Below the pieces are notes generated by a model. That model ran no database searches. It was not told where the DNA came from and saw only the letters and a program-made list of their open reading frames with translations. This document shows, piece by piece, positions 43,807 through 53,434 of a stretch of 64,000 nt of DNA. This stretch comes from Flavobacterium xanthum. Lineage in GTDB: Bacteria; Bacteroidota; Bacteroidia; Flavobacteriales; Flavobacteriaceae. The first letter of the stretch is position 1; every line of letters begins with the position of its first letter. The translations under genes were made by a program, and so were the position numbers. The stretch spans positions 1-64,000 of the forward strand of contig NZ_FRBU01000016.1 of NCBI RefSeq assembly GCF_900142695.1, read 5' to 3'.

Positions 43807-44460
43807 CTACTTCTCCCCTTCCCATTCCGCATAAAACTGCGCTAGAAATCCTTCCATGTAACGGTGTCGTTCTTGTGCGATTTGTTTTCCGGTCTCGGTA
43901 TTCATCTTGTCTTTTAAGAGTAATAATTTTTCGTAGAAGTGATTGAGCGTTGGCGAATCATTTTTTTTATATTCTTCCTTGGTCATACTTGAATTTGGCG
44001 CTATTTCGGGATCATACAGCGTTCTATTTTTAAAACCGCCATAATTGAATGTTCTGGCGATTCCGATGGCTCCTATGGCGTCTAAACGGTCCGCATCCTG
44101 AACCACATTCAATTCTATCGAAGTAAATTTTTTCTCAAAATTCCCACCTTTGTAGGAGATGTTTTCAATAATATTTACCACATGTTCGATTATTTCTTCA
44201 TCAACATTTTCAGATTCTAAAAATTCTCGAGCTACTCTTGGACCAACGGTTTCGTCACCATTGTGAAACTTACTATCGGCAATATCGTGCAGCAAAGCGC
44301 CAAGTTGCACTATTATAGTATTACAAGCTTCATTTTTAGCAATCAACAACGTGTTTTTGTACACGCGCTCTATATGAAACCAGTCGTGTCCTCCTTCGGC
44401 ATTTTCTAATTTTTCTTTTACAAAAAGAATTGTTCTAGGTATTAAATCTGGATTAATCAT
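43807..44460 (-). CDS. HD-domain phosphohydrolase (YpgQ/YedJ-like)
   Basis: 217 aa. The HD motif is LLHDIADSKFHNGD, with upstream histidines in GGHDWFHIERVYKNT and a downstream Asp in VVQDADRLDAIGAIGIARTF. YpgQ-type HD proteins hydrolyse nucleoside triphosphates with Mn2+. The substrate here is not known. Downstream of the desaturase but separated from it by a terminator. Confidence 0.88.
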   Translation of the reverse strand: MINPDLIPRTILFVKEKLENAEGGHDWFHIERVYKNTLLIAKNEACNTIIVQLGALLHDIADSKFHNGDETVGPRVAREFLESENVDEEIIEHVVNIIENISYKGGNFEKKFTSIELNVVQDADRLDAIGAIGIARTFNYGGFKNRTLYDPEIAPNSSMTKEEYKKNDSPTLNHFYEKLLLLKDKMNTETGKQIAQERHRYMEGFLAQFYAEWEGEK

Positions 44461-44475
44461 TATATATTTATTTAA

Positions 44476-44526
44476 AAAAAATGTTGAATTTCAAAGTTCT
44501 TCAACTTCAAAATCCAACATTTTTAT
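44476..44526 (-). terminator. Hairpin terminator after the desaturase gene
   Basis: AAAAATGTTGAATTT and AAAATCCAACATTTTT form the outer stem, with AAGTT/AACTT inside. On the minus strand it closes the transcript coming from 45538. Confidence 0.75.
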
Positions 44527-44548
44527 TCTTTATTTAGAATTCAGAAAT

Positions 44549-45538
44549 CTATCTTATTAAAGCTGGCTCCACCCATTTGAAAATATGGGATTCTTGTGGA
44601 ATTACCAATCGTTCTGAAATTCTGGCCATTCTAGCTGGTAATTTCATCAGGTAATCACGTGCTTTTTCTGCTTCATCCGTCAACCCTATAATTTTGTCAA
44701 TTTCCCATTTCTCGATTAGTTTTTGCATGATATCTACATAATCGGCTGCAGTATAAACCCCAATTCGTTGAGCTGAATCAGAAAACTGCTCAAAAGCAGT
44801 ACTTATTTTTTCACCAGATTCTCTCAAGAAATGCGCTGGCATCACAATTTTTGCTTTCATCATGTATTGAAAAGCAAGCATCATTTCGCTTGGATCCACC
44901 TGAAAAATACGAGTTACAAATTCGCTGTACGCATGATGATGACGCATTTCGTCACCAGCAATCATTTTGCACATTTTTGACAATTTGTTGTCTCCATATT
45001 TCTTAGCCATTTGCGCCACTCTGTTATGAGAAACATACGTTGCTAATTCTTGAAAACTAGTGTAAACAAAGTTTTTGTAAGGATCTCTTCCGGTTCCAAT
45101 ATCAAAACCATCGTTGATCAAGTGCTGTGTTGTCATTTCAACTTCACGCATGTTCACACGACCTGACAAATACAAATACTTGTTCAACAAATCACCATGA
45201 CGATTTTCCTCACCAGTCCATTGTCTAATCCATTTAGACCAACCATTTCTCTCCACGTTATCAATTCCTTCGACATCCATTAACCAGGATTCGTAAGTTG
45301 GCAACGCTTCCTCAGTAATAGTATCTCCCACTAATGTTACCCAGAAATCGTATGGTAATTCTTTTGCAATTTCACGTAATTCTTTGACCTCATCAAAAAA
45401 AGTATCACTTTGAGAATTAGGCAAAAAATCAGTTGGTTGCCATATTTTTTCTACTGGAATTAGATACTGATCGACAAAGCTGTCTACGTTTTTTTCCAAA
45501 AACTGCATTACTTCTAATCGAATGTTTTTTATTGACAT
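44549..45538 (-). CDS. Acyl-ACP desaturase
   Basis: 329 aa soluble di-iron desaturase (FAB2 family). The two iron-binding clusters are WTGEENRHGDLLNKYLYLSG and MIAGDEMRHHHAYSEFVTRI. It would introduce a double bond into acyl-ACP using O2 and ferredoxin. The plsC-type gene is 10 bp upstream on the same strand, so unsaturated acyl production and lipid acylation are coupled in an operon. Confidence 0.92.
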   Translation of the reverse strand: MSIKNIRLEVMQFLEKNVDSFVDQYLIPVEKIWQPTDFLPNSQSDTFFDEVKELREIAKELPYDFWVTLVGDTITEEALPTYESWLMDVEGIDNVERNGWSKWIRQWTGEENRHGDLLNKYLYLSGRVNMREVEMTTQHLINDGFDIGTGRDPYKNFVYTSFQELATYVSHNRVAQMAKKYGDNKLSKMCKMIAGDEMRHHHAYSEFVTRIFQVDPSEMMLAFQYMMKAKIVMPAHFLRESGEKISTAFEQFSDSAQRIGVYTAADYVDIMQKLIEKWEIDKIIGLTDEAEKARDYLMKLPARMARISERLVIPQESHIFKWVEPALIR

Positions 45539-45548
45539 TATATATAAA

Positions 45549-46283
45549 TTAAATTTTTATTCCTTGAACTACTGCTGCTTCTGTCTTTTCCATTAACTCC
45601 GCAAAATCATACGCTGCAACCGCTAACGGTTTATGTACTACAAAGGTAAGGCGATTTCCTAGACCTAAGGGGAAAAACCCGTATTTAACTATTTTCCAAG
45701 AATTGTTTATGCTTATTGGAACCACGAAAGCTGAAGGAGCATTTTTGCATAATATTTTCAATCCCGTTTGAGAAAACTCTTTTGGCTTTCCGGTCTTGCT
45801 TCGTGTTCCTTCTGGAAAGATAACGGCTGAACGGTTGTGTTTTTCAATATATTCTGCCAATCCTTTAATGGCAGGAATAGCTTGTTTGGGATCTTTACGA
45901 TCGATAAGCACTGAACCCCCATGACGCAAATTAAACGATACACTTGGAATACCACTTCCTAATTCTTTCTTACTAACAAATTTACAATGAAAACGGCGAA
46001 AAAACCAAATCATAGCAATAATATCGTACATGCTTTGATGATTAGAGACAAAAATCAAGGGTACATTCTTTGGAATATTCTCAATATTTTCAAACTTGTA
46101 TGTTGTTCCTAGCAGATTTGTACATTTCACTAAGAAAAAGTTCAGATAATCAACACTTTTTTTATGGGCTTGATAGCCAAAGCCATGGAAACAAACCCAC
46201 TGTATCGGATGAAAAATAACCAAAGTTAGACCGAAACATAAATAATAAATAACGGAAATGGGATACGAAATCAGTTTTTGCAT
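45549..46283 (-). CDS. plsC: 1-acyl-sn-glycerol-3-phosphate acyltransferase
   Basis: 244 aa. An N-terminal membrane segment (ISVIYYLCFGLTLVIFHPIQ) is followed by the acyltransferase block NHQSMYDIIAMIW (H-x4-D) and FPEGTRSKTGKPKEF. It makes phosphatidic acid at the inner membrane. It heads the plsC-desaturase operon and is divergent from rnpA. Confidence 0.88.
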   Translation of the reverse strand: MQKLISYPISVIYYLCFGLTLVIFHPIQWVCFHGFGYQAHKKSVDYLNFFLVKCTNLLGTTYKFENIENIPKNVPLIFVSNHQSMYDIIAMIWFFRRFHCKFVSKKELGSGIPSVSFNLRHGGSVLIDRKDPKQAIPAIKGLAEYIEKHNRSAVIFPEGTRSKTGKPKEFSQTGLKILCKNAPSAFVVPISINNSWKIVKYGFFPLGLGNRLTFVVHKPLAVAAYDFAELMEKTEAAVVQGIKI

Positions 46284-46367
46284 GCTTAAAAATTTAAGGC
46301 AAAAGTAAGAAATATATTTTTAGCGTTATTTAAATCGGAAACAATATCCCGACTCAACGTTTAATCG

Positions 46368-46375
46368 TAACTTTG
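46368..46375 (+). promoter_or_regulatory. -7 box of rnpA
   Basis: TAACTTTG matches TAnnTTTG, 33 nt before the start. Confidence 0.5.
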
Positions 46376-46407
46376 CGAGTCAAAAACTACGAATTTTTTC
46401 TATTAAA

Positions 46408-46818
46408 ATGAATTTCACTTACCCGAAAACCGAAAAGCTGAAAAGCAAAATTACGATTGGATTATTGTTTACCGAAGGGAAATCAGTATCTAAATATCCG
46501 TTGCGATTGGTATATAAAGCTGGTTCTTTTGACAAAAGTGAAAAAATAAAAATGGGCGTTTCAGTTTCCAAAAAGAATTTCAAGAAAGCCGTAGATCGCA
46601 ATTATTTCAAACGTGTACTGCGCGAAACTTATCGCTTGAACAAACACTTATTGATTGACAATCTGGATCAACCGTATTCCTTTATGTTTTTTTACCAAAC
46701 GAAGGACCGATTGTCCTATCAGGAAATCAACACCAAAACCATTCAATTATTTGAGAAGTTTATTGCTCAAAACATTAAAAAACCAGCATCAGAAATCGAT
46801 TCTATTTCTGAAATTTAA
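46408..46818 (+). CDS. rnpA: Ribonuclease P protein component
   Basis: 136 aa. The RNR-type motif reads KKAVDRNYFKRVLRETYRLN, where NYFKR replaces the usual NRxKR, as in other Flavobacteriia. Preceded by MGVSVSKKNF. It is the basic protein subunit that helps the RNA enzyme mature tRNA 5' ends. No rpmH is directly upstream, unlike the classical arrangement. Confidence 0.88.
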   Translation: MNFTYPKTEKLKSKITIGLLFTEGKSVSKYPLRLVYKAGSFDKSEKIKMGVSVSKKNFKKAVDRNYFKRVLRETYRLNKHLLIDNLDQPYSFMFFYQTKDRLSYQEINTKTIQLFEKFIAQNIKKPASEIDSISEI

Positions 46819-46925
46819 ACATTTGACCTTTTTTAATTAAACAAAGTTGCCTTTAGATTCCGTCCGAACAATTATTTGGTGATTTATTCTTATTTTAGTG
46901 GACTCAAATTTAGCTATTTAGGCCT

Positions 46926-48560
46926 ATGAACTTCTTCAAAAAAAAATTAATAATTCCCGTTGTCGCTTCGGCATTTCTGTTTATTGGAACCAGTTTCAAA
47001 GATGATTTTTTCGAAATTGCCAAGCAAATCGAGATATTCACCACACTTTTCAAAGAATTGAACAGGAACTATGTCGATGAGACAAATCCCGGTGAATTAA
47101 TGGACAAAGCCATCAAAGGAATGCTGGCTAACTTAGATCCGTACACCGTCTATTTCAACGAGCAGGATGTGGTGCGATTCAAGATCAACAATACCGGAGA
47201 ATATACTGGAATTGGCGCTTTATTGACTCGGAAAGAAGATAAGTTAATCGTGAAGGAACCTTATAAAGATTTTCCTGCCGACAAAGCAGGATTGAAAGCC
47301 GGCGATGAAATTATTCAAGTGGGAGACGTACTTTTATCTGATTTCAAAGACGAGGCTTCTCAACTTTTCAAAGGTGCTAAAAACACGAAAATTGATGTCA
47401 AGTACATGCGTCAGGGAAAAGTAAATACTACACAGATTATTTTGGACGAAGTCGAAATCAAATCAGTTCCGTTCTTTGGAAAAGTAGACGATAAAACAGG
47501 CTACATTGTGTTGTCGCATTTCAATAAAAAAGCATCGGTAGAAACTAAAGAGGCATTGGAACAACTCAAAAAAGAAGGTGCGGAACGTATTATACTGGAT
47601 GTACGAGACAATCCGGGCGGACTTTTGAATGAAGCCGTTAATATCTGTAATTTATTTGTTCCAAAAAACGAAATTATTGTTACAACAAAATCCAAGATAG
47701 AAAAACACAACAGCACCTACAAAACGACTAAAGATCCTGTAGATACTGAAATTCCTTTGATCATTCTGGTAAATGGCCGTAGTGCTTCGGCATCTGAAAT
47801 TGTCGCTGGCGCACTACAGGATTTAGATCGCGCTGTGGTGGTAGGAAGCCGCAGTTTTGGAAAAGGACTGGTACAAAGACCTGTAGATTTGACGTTTGGA
47901 ACACAGCTAAAAGTGACTATTTCTCGCTACTACACGCCGTCCGGAAGGTGTATTCAAGCTTTGGATTACTCTCGAAAAGACAAAAATGGAATGGCAATTA
48001 AAACAGAAGAGAAGAACTTCAATGCTTTTAAAACCAGAAAAGGCAGAACCGTTTATGACGGTGGCGGAATACAACCTGACGTGGAAATGGAAGAAACAAA
48101 ATCGAGTCCCATCACAAATGCTTTGTTGCGTAACGACGGAATTTTCAACTATGCCACAACTTATTACTATAAAAATCCGAGTTTAGGGAATCAGATTCCG
48201 GTCCTCTCTGATGCTGATTATGAAGATTTCAAACAATTCTTGAAAGCGCAAAAATTTTCTTTTGACACCGAAACGGAATTGGCTTTGAAAAACACTTTGG
48301 CTGTAGCCAAAAAAGAAAAACTGGACGAATCTATTCAGGCCGAATACCAACAATTATTAACCGCATTGCAGAAAAGTGAAAATGCATTATTGGATAAAAA
48401 TCAAAAAGAAATCAAAAAATTAATGGTTGATGAAATCATTAAGAGATACCAATACCAAGAAGGATTGTATCAATATTACACCAAAAACAATTCAGAAATC
48501 AAAAAAGCTACTTCTATTTTGAGTACTAATGCGGCGTATCGCTCTATTTTAAAAATGTAA
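46926..48560 (+). CDS. S41-family C-terminal processing protease
   Basis: 544 aa. Signal/anchor helix at about 8-22, a PDZ domain at about 92-165 (EYTGIGALLTRKEDKLIVKE), then the S41 protease core. Catalytic Ser288 lies in VNGRSASASEIVAGALQ and Lys313 in SFGKGLVQRP, 25 residues apart as in Prc/CtpA. A roughly 140-residue C-terminal tail is helical. The enzyme trims periplasmic proteins from the C-terminus. Its stop overlaps the OmpA-like start by 1 nt. Confidence 0.92.
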   Translation: MNFFKKKLIIPVVASAFLFIGTSFKDDFFEIAKQIEIFTTLFKELNRNYVDETNPGELMDKAIKGMLANLDPYTVYFNEQDVVRFKINNTGEYTGIGALLTRKEDKLIVKEPYKDFPADKAGLKAGDEIIQVGDVLLSDFKDEASQLFKGAKNTKIDVKYMRQGKVNTTQIILDEVEIKSVPFFGKVDDKTGYIVLSHFNKKASVETKEALEQLKKEGAERIILDVRDNPGGLLNEAVNICNLFVPKNEIIVTTKSKIEKHNSTYKTTKDPVDTEIPLIILVNGRSASASEIVAGALQDLDRAVVVGSRSFGKGLVQRPVDLTFGTQLKVTISRYYTPSGRCIQALDYSRKDKNGMAIKTEEKNFNAFKTRKGRTVYDGGGIQPDVEMEETKSSPITNALLRNDGIFNYATTYYYKNPSLGNQIPVLSDADYEDFKQFLKAQKFSFDTETELALKNTLAVAKKEKLDESIQAEYQQLLTALQKSENALLDKNQKEIKKLMVDEIIKRYQYQEGLYQYYTKNNSEIKKATSILSTNAAYRSILKM

Positions 48561-49366
48561 TGAAACAAGCATTTTCCATAGCATTACTTCTTTTTTCGAG
48601 CTATTTTTTCGCTCAAGCAAGACCTGTGGAAACAGTTTATTTTGAATTTGACAAATTCACTCTGTACGATGAGCAAGTACAAACGATAATTGATTTTATA
48701 AAAAAAGCTGATACAACCAAAATCGAATCGATACAAATTTATGGCTACTGCGATGATCGAGGCGCCAACGATTATAATTTTGAATTATCAAAAAACAGGG
48801 TAATTACGGTTCAAAATATTCTTACGGAAAATGGTTTTAACAAAAATAAGATTGTCATTATTGAAGGCAGAGGTCGTATAATTGTACAAAAAGATAGGGT
48901 GGAAAACCTGTCTGAAACCCGATCTAAAAACAGGCGCGTTGATTTATTTATTGTCAAGAAAAACAGTTTTGGGAAGGGTATTTATACTTCATTTCAGGAA
49001 AGCCATAAAGTGGGAGATCGTATTTATCTAGACAATATTCTTTTTGCCCTTGGCAGCAGTAAATTAACGGAACAGTCCAAGAAAGAATTGGATGCCATTG
49101 CACTACTTTTGCAACAGCAAAAAACAATGGAATTCGAAATCAGAGGACATGTATGCTGCACGCCTAGTCATTACCAAGATGCCATAGATAAAGACACACA
49201 GGAACGAAAACTATCTTTAAATAGGGCCAAAAACGTCTATCGCTATCTCATAAATAAGGGAATAAACAGCCTTAGAATGCACTATGTGGGAAGCGGAAAC
49301 AAGTTTCCTTTAGGCCAAGGTGAAGCACTGGATCGCAGAGTTGAATTTATAATTCTGAAAATCTGA
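48560..49366 (+). CDS. Secreted protein with two OmpA-like domains
   Basis: 268 aa. A signal peptide (MKQAFSIALLLFSSYFFAQ) precedes two OmpA/MotB domains: residues about 25-132 (VYFEFDKFTLYDEQVQTIID, then SKNRRVDLFIV) and about 155-268 (DNILFALGSSKLTEQSKKEL, then LDRRVEFIIL). OmpA domains bind diaminopimelate in peptidoglycan. Neither copy has a barrel or lipid anchor, so the protein is a soluble periplasmic tandem. Coupled to the CtpA-type protease. Confidence 0.85.
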   Translation: MKQAFSIALLLFSSYFFAQARPVETVYFEFDKFTLYDEQVQTIIDFIKKADTTKIESIQIYGYCDDRGANDYNFELSKNRVITVQNILTENGFNKNKIVIIEGRGRIIVQKDRVENLSETRSKNRRVDLFIVKKNSFGKGIYTSFQESHKVGDRIYLDNILFALGSSKLTEQSKKELDAIALLLQQQKTMEFEIRGHVCCTPSHYQDAIDKDTQERKLSLNRAKNVYRYLINKGINSLRMHYVGSGNKFPLGQGEALDRRVEFIILKI

Positions 49367-49813
49367 TTATTCTCGTTTCATTTCAATATGTGGAATATCA
49401 TCTTCCAGATACATTTCGCTGGTTTGCACAAAACCATGGCTTTCATAGAATTTTTTCAGGTACAATTGTGCTCCAATAGTAATTTTGCTTTCGCCAAAAT
49501 GATGCGCAATTCCAGCAATTGATTCCCGCATAAGATCATGTCCCCATTTTCTGTCGCGGTAATTTGCATCAACAGTTACCCTTCCGATAGAAGCATAATC
49601 AAAACTGATTCCCGGTTTAAACAATCTGGAATGAGCGACAATTTTGCCTTCAAACGAACCAATAAGATGCAATGCTACTTTATCTTTTCCGTCGAGATCT
49701 AGGTAAACACAGTTCTGCTCTATCACAAAAATTTCGCTTCTTAAGCGTAATAAATCATAAAGCTCGTGTACAGTCAGGGCATCAAATGCCTTAATTTCCC
49801 ATTGTATTGTCAT
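49367..49813 (-). CDS. ElaA-type GNAT acetyltransferase
   Basis: 148 aa from ATG 49813 (MTIQWEIKAFDALTVHELYD), matching the ElaA start; the frame open to 49870 overlaps the upstream gene. LRLRSEIFVIEQNCVYLDLD, IGRVTVDANYRDRKWGHDLM and FYESHGFVQTSEMYLEDDIP are the family's marks. Substrate unknown. Last gene of the minus-strand mltD-DUF4837-elaA set; it ends 1 nt from the convergent OmpA-like gene. Confidence 0.87.
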   Translation of the reverse strand: MTIQWEIKAFDALTVHELYDLLRLRSEIFVIEQNCVYLDLDGKDKVALHLIGSFEGKIVAHSRLFKPGISFDYASIGRVTVDANYRDRKWGHDLMRESIAGIAHHFGESKITIGAQLYLKKFYESHGFVQTSEMYLEDDIPHIEMKRE

Positions 49814-49850
49814 GCCTAGATATTTTTTATAAAATGCAAATAAAAGAAAT

Positions 49851-50834
49851 TTAAGGCACTCTTTTAACAACTACCACTGATTTTATAATGGATTCGAGTT
49901 CATGCATTAAATCCCTTTTATCTTTTGAAGGCGCGTAACAAAACCCTTCTAAAACCAAAACTCGGTTATAATCGGCATCAATAATAGCATAATTAATAAA
50001 AGGTCCGGACATAAAATCATTGTTTAATTGCCAAGTTCCTTTAGTTTCATAAGTAACTTTTCCGTCAAGATTGATCTTAAATAGATAAGGCGCGTAGGCC
50101 TCTTCCGTCATCATGTTAGTATCTGGTTCTTTTCCGCTTATGTACAGATGACCTATGGAATCCCGCATTTTTATAATACTGGTAATTAAATCAGTGTCTT
50201 TATTAATGGTATTCAAAGGAACTTGATAGAGCAATAAACTGGTATTCCCGCCTATGATTTCCTTTTTTAGCCACATAAAATTACTTTTTTGAAGCACATA
50301 AGCATATCCAGAGGGAACCTGTAGACCAATGTGAAACTTGTTCTCTATAATTTTAGGATCTATTAGGGACAGGCTGTTTATTCGTTGGCTCTCGGCAATT
50401 TCAGCTTGTTTGATCATCTGAACCATTTGCAGCGCATTTTTTTCAATGCAAGCGAGAATATCGGCATTGGTTTTTCCAGAAATATGGAATACATTTTGAG
50501 GGGAAGCGTATTGATTTTTTCGAATTTCAAACTTATTTTCTTCCGCTTTTTTGACCACTATAATCGCTCGCGTATCCGTCATAAATCCTTCTAAAAGCTT
50601 GACTGGATATTGATTGATATTGAATAAAGGTTCTTCTTGTGGTAATCCAATCACCGGAGATGCAAACTTGTTCCGAATGCTATCACCAATATCCCCGTTC
50701 CATAGCTGATCATCGATAATTACAGAAATCGTGTTGATTTTACCGGTAGTTTTACGTGCTACTAGATTATTCTCTTTTTTACAAGAAAATAAAAGCAGAG
50801 AAACAAAAAGAAATAGAAAATGGGCTTTATTCAT
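49851..50834 (-). CDS. DUF4837-family lipoprotein
   Basis: 327 aa with lipobox LLLFSC (Cys18) and a lysine-rich mature start. The body fits DUF4837 of Bacteroidota: INTISVIIDDQLWNGDIGDS, LPQEEPLFNINQYP and KGTWQLNNDFMSGPFINYAI. Function unknown; it sits between a lytic transglycosylase and elaA, which hints at an envelope role. It lies 48 bp downstream of mltD. Confidence 0.8.
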   Translation of the reverse strand: MNKAHFLFLFVSLLLFSCKKENNLVARKTTGKINTISVIIDDQLWNGDIGDSIRNKFASPVIGLPQEEPLFNINQYPVKLLEGFMTDTRAIIVVKKAEENKFEIRKNQYASPQNVFHISGKTNADILACIEKNALQMVQMIKQAEIAESQRINSLSLIDPKIIENKFHIGLQVPSGYAYVLQKSNFMWLKKEIIGGNTSLLLYQVPLNTINKDTDLITSIIKMRDSIGHLYISGKEPDTNMMTEEAYAPYLFKINLDGKVTYETKGTWQLNNDFMSGPFINYAIIDADYNRVLVLEGFCYAPSKDKRDLMHELESIIKSVVVVKRVP

Positions 50835-50882
50835 TACGGTTCGATTATAAAGTAAAACCCAAATTTATCGAAGTTAATTGAT

Positions 50883-52925
50883 TTATCCGTTAATTTTTAA
50901 CTTCATTCCAGGCTTGATTTCTTCACCGCTAATACCGTTCCATTTTTTTAAATCCGAAGTGGTAACGCCAGGATATTTTTTGGCTATGCTAAATAAAGAG
51001 TCTCCTTTTTTGACATAATAATTAGAAGGTACTTTTTTAGAGGAGGCCGTTATACTTGATTTACTCTTGAAGGAATTGACAGTGGCCTTGTCAGTAACAA
51101 TGGCGATTTCATCTTTGGCAACGATTAATGTTTTTCCAATAGTAATCGTATTGTCTGGCAACTTATTCCAGTGTCTTAAATCCACGACGGAAGCTCCAAA
51201 TTTACCGGCAATAGCTCCTAAATTATCTCCTTTCAAAACTATATATTCAACATCTTTTCGTTCTGGGATCGAAGCTAATGCTGGTTTTTCCTCCAGTTCG
51301 TTATTCGCTATTTGCAAGGAAGCCCCTACTTGAACTGCATCGCTCGTAAGCCCATTCCAGGTTTGAAGATCTGCTACTGTAACATCATATTTAGTAGCAA
51401 TGCTCCCTAGATTATCTCCTTTTTGTACCAAATAAAGTTTTGCTTCCTCCGTTGCAGAAATGCTTGAAGCACTATTTACTTTTTCTTCTTTATTATTTTT
51501 TGTTTCGGCGACCAAGATCATTTGGCTTTTTAAGATGCTATTATTTTCTTTAGGTTCTACTGTTGTTGATTTAATTAAAGGCTGTCCTGTACTAATCTTC
51601 AAGTTCTTGCCATAAGCAAGCGCATTACTATTAAGGTTATTCCATTTCTTTAGTTCGGTAATAGAAACACCATATTTAAAAGCAATGCTAGTTAGATTAT
51701 CTCCTCGTTTTACTTTATAGTACGCTATTTTACCAGCTGTACTACTTTGACTAAAGGTATTTGGAGTGTTTTTGACAACTGCTTTTGAAGTTTGGTACGG
51801 TCTTTCGCGTTGGTCTAATTCATATTGCGTGTACGCATAAATCTGATCCTCATTAGACGCAAAAACAGCAATTTTTTCTTGAGGTAATCTTAAATAATGA
51901 TTTTGGTCGTGATAAAACGGAATCACATTGAGTTTATACGATGGGTTTAGTACTTGCAACTGAACTACAGGAACATCCAACAAATCAGATATTTGCTTGA
52001 AAGTCATTTGCTTTTTAATCAGTATGGTATCTGTAGCAAAATGTTGCACAGTGGCTCTGTTAGGAACAATTCCGTGTTCTTTATGGTATTCATAAATATA
52101 CATCGTTGCCAGGAAAGCCGGAACATATCCCTGTGTTTCTTTAGGCAGATTTTTTCTGATGTTCCAATAGTTTTGCTGACCGCCGGAACGTCTGATTGCT
52201 TTTGAAACATTTCCAGGACCTGAATTATAGGACGCCAAAACCAAATCCCAGTCACCAAATATTCGGTACATATTAGTCATATATTGGGCCGCGGCTGCAC
52301 TGGCTTTCAAAGGATCGCTGCGTTCATCTATATAAGAATCAATTTTTAAACCATATTGTTTTCCCGTTTGATACATAAATTGCCACAATCCGGTTGCTCC
52401 CATTTTAGAAACTGCTTTAGGATTTAAAGCGGATTCCACAACGGCTAAATATTTTATTTCTAAAGGGACATTTTGTTTGGCTAAAGCTTCTTCAAACACA
52501 GGAAAATAATACTCAGAAACCGCCATTAAACGTTCAAAGGATTTTTTTCGATTCTTCAAAAATGATTTGATGATGTTTTCTAATCCTTGATTGTATTCAA
52601 TGTTGAAAGGCGATTTCGCATCCATTGCAGCCAATCTTTCTTTGAGAAGTTCCGTTGACAATTCATACTCAATTTTCTCATCGACATTGACATTCTTAAT
52701 ATCATCCGAAATGGAGTTGTACAAATCTAAATTAGTCAATTCCTTCATCCACAAGCTATCTACGCAGGCGGCTAAATCATCTTTTACGAATGTTTTTTTG
52801 ATGGAATCTAAATAGGATAATTTTGTTTCGAATCTAGAAATTTCTTTATTTTCGGAACTTTCTTGAGCAAACAATTGCGACGATAGCAGCAGCAAAAGTG
52901 ATAATGTGGTATTTTTTATATTCAT
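50883..52925 (-). CDS. MltD-type lytic transglycosylase with four LysM domains
   Basis: 680 aa. Signal peptide (LSLLLLLSSQLFA) then a helical linker to about 145. The SLT domain is at about 150-300: VVESALNPKAVSKMGATGLW with catalytic Glu164, and LASYNSGPGNVSKAIRRSGG. Four LysM repeats start near 403, 500, 562 and 637 (KVKRGDNLTSIAFKYGV, VQKGDNLGSIATKYDV, VLKGDNLGAIAGKFGA, VKKGDSLFSIAKKY). It cleaves peptidoglycan to anhydromuropeptides. First gene of its operon. Confidence 0.92.
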   Translation of the reverse strand: MNIKNTTLSLLLLLSSQLFAQESSENKEISRFETKLSYLDSIKKTFVKDDLAACVDSLWMKELTNLDLYNSISDDIKNVNVDEKIEYELSTELLKERLAAMDAKSPFNIEYNQGLENIIKSFLKNRKKSFERLMAVSEYYFPVFEEALAKQNVPLEIKYLAVVESALNPKAVSKMGATGLWQFMYQTGKQYGLKIDSYIDERSDPLKASAAAAQYMTNMYRIFGDWDLVLASYNSGPGNVSKAIRRSGGQQNYWNIRKNLPKETQGYVPAFLATMYIYEYHKEHGIVPNRATVQHFATDTILIKKQMTFKQISDLLDVPVVQLQVLNPSYKLNVIPFYHDQNHYLRLPQEKIAVFASNEDQIYAYTQYELDQRERPYQTSKAVVKNTPNTFSQSSTAGKIAYYKVKRGDNLTSIAFKYGVSITELKKWNNLNSNALAYGKNLKISTGQPLIKSTTVEPKENNSILKSQMILVAETKNNKEEKVNSASSISATEEAKLYLVQKGDNLGSIATKYDVTVADLQTWNGLTSDAVQVGASLQIANNELEEKPALASIPERKDVEYIVLKGDNLGAIAGKFGASVVDLRHWNKLPDNTITIGKTLIVAKDEIAIVTDKATVNSFKSKSSITASSKKVPSNYYVKKGDSLFSIAKKYPGVTTSDLKKWNGISGEEIKPGMKLKING

Positions 52926-53143
52926 ATTTTTACGATCAAAGACCTATATTACAAATGATTACAAAGCTTGTTTTTACAAACTTAATAGGTTTAAACTAAA
53001 AATTTCTTTAAATATTGTTAAAAATGCAATCTTAGATGCATTTACAAAGAATTTTCACCTGAATTGACAATAAAAATAATTATAAATCCAGATTCATAAT
53101 TATTAGTCTATCCATTGGGTATGAATCAATTCGTTAAATTTTT

Positions 53144-53265
53144 TAACCACATAGAAACATAGATTTAAAATTCTGGAAGGCGTTTCACTATATTAGAGGA
53201 AATCATAGTTATGAGAATCCAAGAATTGGGCTATCTGATTCTATTTTCTATGTTTCTATATGGTT
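53144..53265. repeat. MITE-like inverted repeat, 122 bp
   Basis: AACCACATAGAAACATAGA (53144-53162) and TCTATGTTTCTATATGGTT (53247-53265) are inverted and match at 18 of 19 positions. It fills much of the roughly 510-bp gap between mltD and pgk; the remainder is AT-rich with a weak pgk-side hairpin (AAAAACCTTAGC ... GCTAAGGTTT, 53320-53357). Confidence 0.75.
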
Positions 53266-53434
53266 AATTTTTTTAATATTAATTGAAGTTTTTAATAATT
53301 CTAATTAACAGTTTAAATTAAAAAACCTTAGCAATAAATAGTTTATCGCTAAGGTTTCATTGTATTATGAGAGTGTTTTTTTAATTTAAAATAATTAAAA
53401 TCTAACCGTTAGTATTTGTTTTTCAACAACTGCA

